From contig CM047813.1 in the NCBI GenBank assembly GCA_026214975.1, forward strand, positions 28,776,797 to 28,840,796: a stretch of DNA of 64,000 nt, in the 5' to 3' direction. The notes beneath the pieces were generated by a model. That model did not search any database. It saw nothing but the letters and a program-made list of their open reading frames with translations, and was not told where the DNA came from. The DNA comes from Gentiana macrophylla. Lineage: Eukaryota; Streptophyta; Magnoliopsida; Gentianales; Gentianaceae. Made by a program: the position numbers and the translations under genes. Below are positions 59,357 through 64,000 of the stretch, in pieces; position 1 is the first letter of the stretch; each line of letters opens with the position of its first letter.

Positions 59357-59690
59357 CGCCGGCTCCCCTGTCATTAGGTCACCAACTTCCTTGACCTTCC
59401 GAATCGGTGCATCGGCCCCATACATGGTCTTACGACTTTGCGGAGACCTGTGTTTTTGGTAAACAGTCGCCCGGTCCTGGTCACTGCGACCCCCTTTGTG
59501 ATGAGGCACCCATTCTCCCGAAGTTACGGGGCTATTTTGGAGATTAAATAACTTGAAGAACCGGGTAGAGCAATTGATTGAGAAGAGGAAGGTTGAGAAG
59601 AGTGCTAAAAATGATGACATTTCATTTGCTCCACTGTCGACTCTTGAGGTAATCACCATCATGAGTGTTATGAAGAAGGTATGAAACATG
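59030..59690 (+). pseudogene. Element C gag remnant, interrupted by plastid rRNA
   Basis: 59030-59251 gives a Tyr/Pro/Gln-rich gag C-terminal region (YNNEWGSPTSSQFQHTNAN, LLEQINKTLQEQGRVLK) before a TAG. Sense continues with TTLQSAV up to 59325. After the rRNA piece it resumes as NNLKNRVEQLIEKRKVEKSA to about 59650. This coiled, charged stretch is typical of plant Ty3 gag ends. It is non-functional. Confidence 0.6.
59326..59539 (-). pseudogene. plastid 23S rRNA fragment (NUPT) inside element C
   Basis: Read on the minus strand this is plastid large-subunit rRNA. It contains ATAGCCCCGTAACTTCGGGA, AAAGGGGGTCGCAGTGACC, CGACTGTTTACCAAAAACAC, AGGTCTCCGCAAAGTCGTAA, GGTCAAGGAAGTTGGTGACC and ends GAACGGCGGCCGTAACT. 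It is about 214 bases with few differences from what I know of plastid 23S, apart from one altered block near 59395-59420 and a missing base or two. It is a fragment, not a working rRNA gene. Confidence 0.85.
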
Positions 59691-59899
59691 CTACTAGTGA
59701 ATCATTTATTCCTTCTCCTTTGAACCTTATTGAAAAAATAGAGGTGGTGGATCACATAGAATATGCTGACGTTGTGGTTGAGCCAAAATGTTATTGCTTG
59801 GTGTTTGAATCTTTGTTACTTGGCATATGCTCTCTTTCAGGGAAGTTGAATTCATTGTGTTGCATGGTGAATTTCTTGAACCAATCTTAGTGGTGGGGA

Positions 59900-62113
59900 T
59901 TGAGCCCCTTGCTTTTCTTGCCCAATTTTAAGGGTGTGCTCAATTCTTTTGATTTTTGTAGGGATACGCAACGGTTTGCTCTCCTTTGGTATAACTATCC
60001 TTAGTATTGTTACGGTTAAAGAGTCGAACTAAGGAATTTAAACTTAGAATGTTTTAGGTAGATGTTTTTATTGTTGTTCTAAATAAAAGTGGATGAAAGT
60101 TTTTTTTAATTGCCATGTTCTTGAGGCTATTAAGCAAAAGATGTGTAATTTTTTTCTTTCATTCCACTCGTGCTTATTTTCTTTCCTTTAGTTTCTTAAT
60201 AAGTCAAGCCAATGACGTAAAACAAAGGTGCTCGGGGGAGGCAACCCACCGTTTCTCTGTTTTTGCTTTAGTTTTTGGTGCTAGGAGTGGTCTAGGGTGA
60301 TACTTTGGGGGATCTTGGTACCGTTTTTGAGTGGTTCTTCTTCGATCTTTTGTTGGCTCGTATCTTTTTGCATGGATGTTGTTTTACTTGTTTGATTGTC
60401 TTTGCATCGCATGCGCCCCGAGTCGGTTCCCCTTTTGCTTTCATATGATCGTGTTTATGACTTTGCGCTTTTTGATTATATCTCGATATCTGTTGCTTGC
60501 TTTTGGCACGGTGGATGTTCCCCGTGCACGCATTTGCGTGTTTCTTGGTTTCATGGCTTTAGGTATTCGAGTGGAGCTTTCGTGGATAAGTCATGTACAT
60601 GGTTTGTGCCTCTCTGCCGGGTTAAGCTAAGCCTTTTTCTCCTTTATCATTCACACATTGAGGACATTGTTGCATTTAAAGTGGGGGGTGGAAGGCTTAG
60701 CTATGATATGTGCTTCCTTGTTGATTATAGCCATTGTGTTGTATGTTTTTCGTTTGGTCACTTCTTTAGCAAAATTTGAGCAATTTTTTTTAAATTTTCC
60801 AAAGTTTTGATGTTTCATTCGTATGTTGAGCCGTCACATTGATATGATAAATGGTTTAGTGAATGTTTAAATGCATGTTACTTGTCTTACTACCTTGTCT
60901 TGCGGATGGGATACTTATGCACGTATAGCTTCGATTTCATGAACCGTGGTAATTAGTGACCGATTATGGTAGCTTAGGCACAATTCGGCTACCTAGAACT
61001 CATATCATTAACTACGAGACGAAATAGAAAGGCCGACCTTGGTAGAGTTTGGGATGACAGTTATGGCGTTTCTTTGACCCGACCAGAGTTAAATAGCCAT
61101 CCCATGATATATTCCACAGTAACCCCTCTAAGCCTTGGTAGGATGGTTAGACCCTCATTCGACACTTAGCCATTCGTATTTAGCCCGTAATTCCCGACCC
61201 CCAAACCTTATTTGTGGTCTACATTCCCTTGAACACTCTACGAGTTGAGTTTAATCTTTTCTTTTATCACACTTGCTTAGGCAAGTGTGGGGTGGTATAG
61301 TGGTGTGTATGTTGAGAGGAGTTGATGTTTTTATGAGCTATTTCATGATTTGGAGGGTAGGAGCTCTTTTTTTTCTTTTCATATTATGCTTATTTGATGG
61401 ACTTTGACTCAAACATAATAAAAATTCAAGTTCAAATTCCAAAAAAAAGGTTATGAAAAGTGAATAAAAGGTTGAGTAAGAGAAATCCAAGTGTTCTAGG
61501 ACTCATGTATTGATTTGTTATGTGATGTTGGTGTTTGGGATGAGTCCTTAGTAGAGAAACATGGTTCTTATACATTTTTGCCTCGTTACACTTAAGACAT
61601 AGTGCGATATGGAATTTTATCTCTTGGAACATGTTTCTATAGTTATTTTGAGCTAAAGAAGGGTAGAGCTAGCTATGTTTTGTATTGTTACACTCCATGA
61701 TTGAGCTTGCTCATGTTTATCTCTTTGTTGTTTATTCCCCAGAAATTCCCTTCGGTAAGCCCCGTCCCTAGCCTAACGTTACAACCTTTCAAGGCCTACT
61801 CGACCTTACTTAGCCTCGGTTTGGCCTCGATCAGTGGAGATGCTTATGAAGTATGAGCCTATGGCGTAGTCGCAATGACCTAGCATCCATAATCCAAACC
61901 GGTAAACCGTGGTAAATGTAGGAGGAGCTATTCACATACACACATCCCGTTTGCTCCATAAGGTAGGGTTAAATACTTTGAATTTACTTTTTTTACTTTT
62001 CGGTTATCTTTGATAAATGATTGGCTTGACCTACGCATGTGACGTTGACTCTATGGTTTCTTTCAAAACGCTCATTTTGCTCAAGGGCGAGCAAACGCTA
62101 AGTGGGGGGTGGT
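59900..62113 (+). other. Element C long non-coding 3' region
   Basis: Some 2.2 kb without coding sense lies between the gag remnant and the 3' LTR. It holds the three conserved words listed for element C, in the same order as in the element at 20-26 kb. The last one runs straight into the polypurine tract. Confidence 0.6.
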
Positions 62114-62762
62114 TGATGAGAGTCAACTTTACTATGCTTCGGTGCATATTTTAACCCCCATTTATGACACTTTTGGCTTGTATTGGGTAGTTTTAACCAT
62201 TTATAGGGTAAAAACACATTGAGCGCTCTCTTTGAGGTGAACCGTCGCATTGATGGAAAACCTCGGCATTTTATGATGTTTTTGACCCTTTTCGAGACAT
62301 AGTTATCTTGTGAAAGTATGATATGTATGTGTGGATGTTGTGTTGCAAGATACAGGTGACTTGAGGATCCAGAAGTTGAGGCATTGGTCTTAGAAAGACG
62401 AAACCGAGGCCCGGGGATGGAAACGGATCAAATACAGTTGATGTTTTCGCCTTACATTCACTTTATCTGCAATTTTCTCCCAGATACATGATTTTTCTGG
62501 ACTTGTGGTATTCATGAAATTTGTAGATATTTGAATGATCTTTCCAACGCAACTTGAATCACTCGAATCAGAGCTTTACACACAACAATATTGCCAAATT
62601 ACTGAAGGCCGTCAGTGCTGAAAGTTGTTGGATCCAGTGCGGGCGCACCAAATGAAGTGCGGACGCACTGGACGGACAGAAAGTTCAATTTTAGCACAGA
62701 GCACTCAGTCTTGAAGCGCCTTTGAGGTCTAGTGCGGGACGCACTGGTCGATTTTTCTCAGA

Positions 62763-62815
<53 letters not shown>

Positions 62816-63180
62816 CCAGATTTTCAAAGAAATTATCATCCTCCCAAGAACCCTAAAGCTCGACCCCTCCCCTTTCATCCCTCTAAACTCTTTCTTACTT
62901 TATTTTTCCATAGATTAGACTTAAAATTAGTTTATTTTCTAGCTCAAGTTTCTTCTCTACTCTTTTGATTTTGTCATTTTGGATCTTCTTCATCATCAAT
63001 TGACATGGGTGGTGTTGGAGCTTTATATAATCCGACTTTTACACGATTTTTGGTAACTAATCTAGTTTCTTTTCTTGTTTTATGGCTTTAATCTCTTCCT
63101 TGCTTGTTATTTATTGCTTTGGATGAGTAGCTAATTTACTACATAGTCAAACCATGTGAATGTTGATGAAATCTCCCTCT
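62114..63180 (+). repeat. Element C 3' LTR, truncated by LTR D
   Basis: It is a copy of 57168-58161, starting TGATGAGAGTC. It differs by scattered substitutions, by loss of one GC 14-mer near 62708, and by a (TA)n insertion at 62765-62813 that is absent from the 5' LTR. It stops at CCCTCT, after which unrelated inverted LTR sequence begins. Confidence 0.85.
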
Positions 63181-63183
63181 AGT

Positions 63184-64000
63184 TGATTAATTAGGAATGA
63201 GTAGTGTGATCGGCCTTTTCTAAGTGTCCAATCTCACCGGCAGTGTACCGGGTCAATCTGTAGCCTAGAATTGGTGAGTCAAGGTCGTATCCCACAGGGA
63301 ATGCAGTCGAGTACCAAAGTCGGTCTCGATCCTAGTTCAGTCAACACAAATATTGAGCGTGGTGATTTGTCGGATCACCGGTTCTACAAACTAAATAAAC
63401 ACAAAACAAAGATTTTAAACTATATAAAAGAGATAGCCGAGCTATGATCCAACCAACTACTCTCTAACCCCAACTCGTAACCGGAAGTGATTTCGATATA
63501 CTTTAATGTTCTTGGCATTGTTAAAGGATGTCGCCTCTCTATTTCCGAAACTAAGCGCCAATTTCAACAACCTAGTTTCCTATGTCGAATTCAACAATCC
63601 GGCCGGATTTAACTGACCCGACACGGTCTACGCTCTATGAGACGCTCGTTAACAACGATATAAACCTCACACATGAAACCGAATCTGAACAACTCAGTTT
63701 GTTTTACACGGTGATCCTAGAACCCCTTTTCCCGTACCCTCTCGCAAAATACATATGTAAAGACGATACATGTGACACAATTATTGAGGGATCAGTTCAA
63801 TAAAAGTCATTAAGAATAAGTTCTAGAACATTAACAACACTGAGAATCTAACAATCAACACATCAAAATCATTCCAATCAACAAGCTAGAGGTTCGATTT
63901 CGAAGGCTATCACATATCTCGGCTATAAACGGATTAGCTACTCATCATAACAAGAAAAACAACAAGAAATCAACAATCAAAGCTAACAAAAGCAAGATTA
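63184..64000 (-). mobile_element. LTR D, minus strand, partial (runs off window)
   Basis: Beginning TGATTAATTAGG, it soon shows TCACCGGCAGTGTACCGGG and GGTCGTATCCCACAGGGA. These are the reverse of the LTR-end words in element C (GGATACGACC, GACCCGGTAC, CCGG). It continues with CGGCTATAAACGGATTAGCT near 63920, similar to LTR B. It is therefore the 3' end of a related LTR inserted in reverse. Confidence 0.7.

Larger units (their letters stand above)
57168..63180 (+). mobile_element. Element C: non-autonomous Ty3-type retrotransposon, plus strand
   Basis: 5' LTR 57168-58776, primer site TGGCGCCATTGCC (58784), short interior of about 3.3 kb, polypurine tract AAGTGGGGGGTGG and 3' LTR from 62114. 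The interior has only gag-like remnants, a plastid rRNA insert and the conserved words GGGAGGCAACCC (60236), CACATTGAGGACATTG (60653) and CTCAAGGGCGAGCAAACGCT (62080). No RT or integrase is present. The LTR copies are alike with modest divergence, so the element is not very young. The 3' LTR is cut at about 63180 by LTR D. Confidence 0.85.

Noticed and set aside
59326..59539. Functional rRNA gene
   Set aside because: Only about 214 bases of a roughly 2.8 kb rRNA, embedded in a retrotransposon.
59243..59689. 148-residue minus-strand ORF
   Set aside because: Most of it is the plastid 23S rRNA fragment read as protein.
1..64000. CRISPR array, bacterial operon or integrated phage
   Set aside because: All genes and repeats are of plant nuclear type; no regularly spaced repeats with unique spacers occur.

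Overview
The window looks like nuclear DNA of a flowering plant, most likely a eudicot. It is AT-rich and intron-bearing. It holds plant-specific gene families (PGG-domain ankyrin protein, DRD1/CHR35 remodeller, plant glutaredoxin-like protein) separated by LTR retrotransposons, LINEs and MITEs. A run of 100 Ns at 20194-20293 marks an assembly gap. I cannot name the species.

Layout. 1-530 is the 3' end of an ACD6-like ankyrin/PGG membrane protein gene. 2173-5284 holds a long foldback repeat, a duplicated promoter-like segment and a small 82-residue protein of unknown function. 5449-10131 is a decayed LINE on the minus strand, split by a GAGCCGAAC-rich repeat that itself carries a Tourist-like MITE. 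11019-15480 is a decayed Ty1/copia element on the plus strand. 20294-26652 is a deleted Ty3-type element with a 1.9 kb LTR, abutted by a 5'-truncated copia element (26653-28873). 29958-30640 is a copia integrase fragment on the minus strand.

34560-45480 is the best gene in the window. It is a DRD1/CHR35-type SNF2 remodeller of RNA-directed DNA methylation, with five coding exons whose splice phases I could check. In the sequence as given it carries two single-base deletions. Its introns hold two adjacent near-perfect hairpins and two Stowaway MITEs. 47421-48386 (minus) is an intact single-exon glutaredoxin-like gene. A hAT-like element with an 8-bp target duplication follows at 48734-50179 and contains a SINE-like insertion.

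51111-64000 is a nested stack of large-LTR Ty3-type elements, probably of the Athila kind. Element A (minus) is interrupted by solo LTR B (54280-56081, 5-bp target duplication) and by element C (plus, LTRs at 57168-58776 and from 62114). C's 3' LTR is in turn broken by inverted LTR D, which runs off the window. Element C carries a 214-bp piece of plastid 23S rRNA inside its gag remnant.

There is no operon-like linkage. The three host genes appear independent. The notable functional link is that a gene needed for silencing transposons sits in, and has introns full of, the kind of repeats it helps silence. All family assignments come from reading the sequence by eye; no database search was run.
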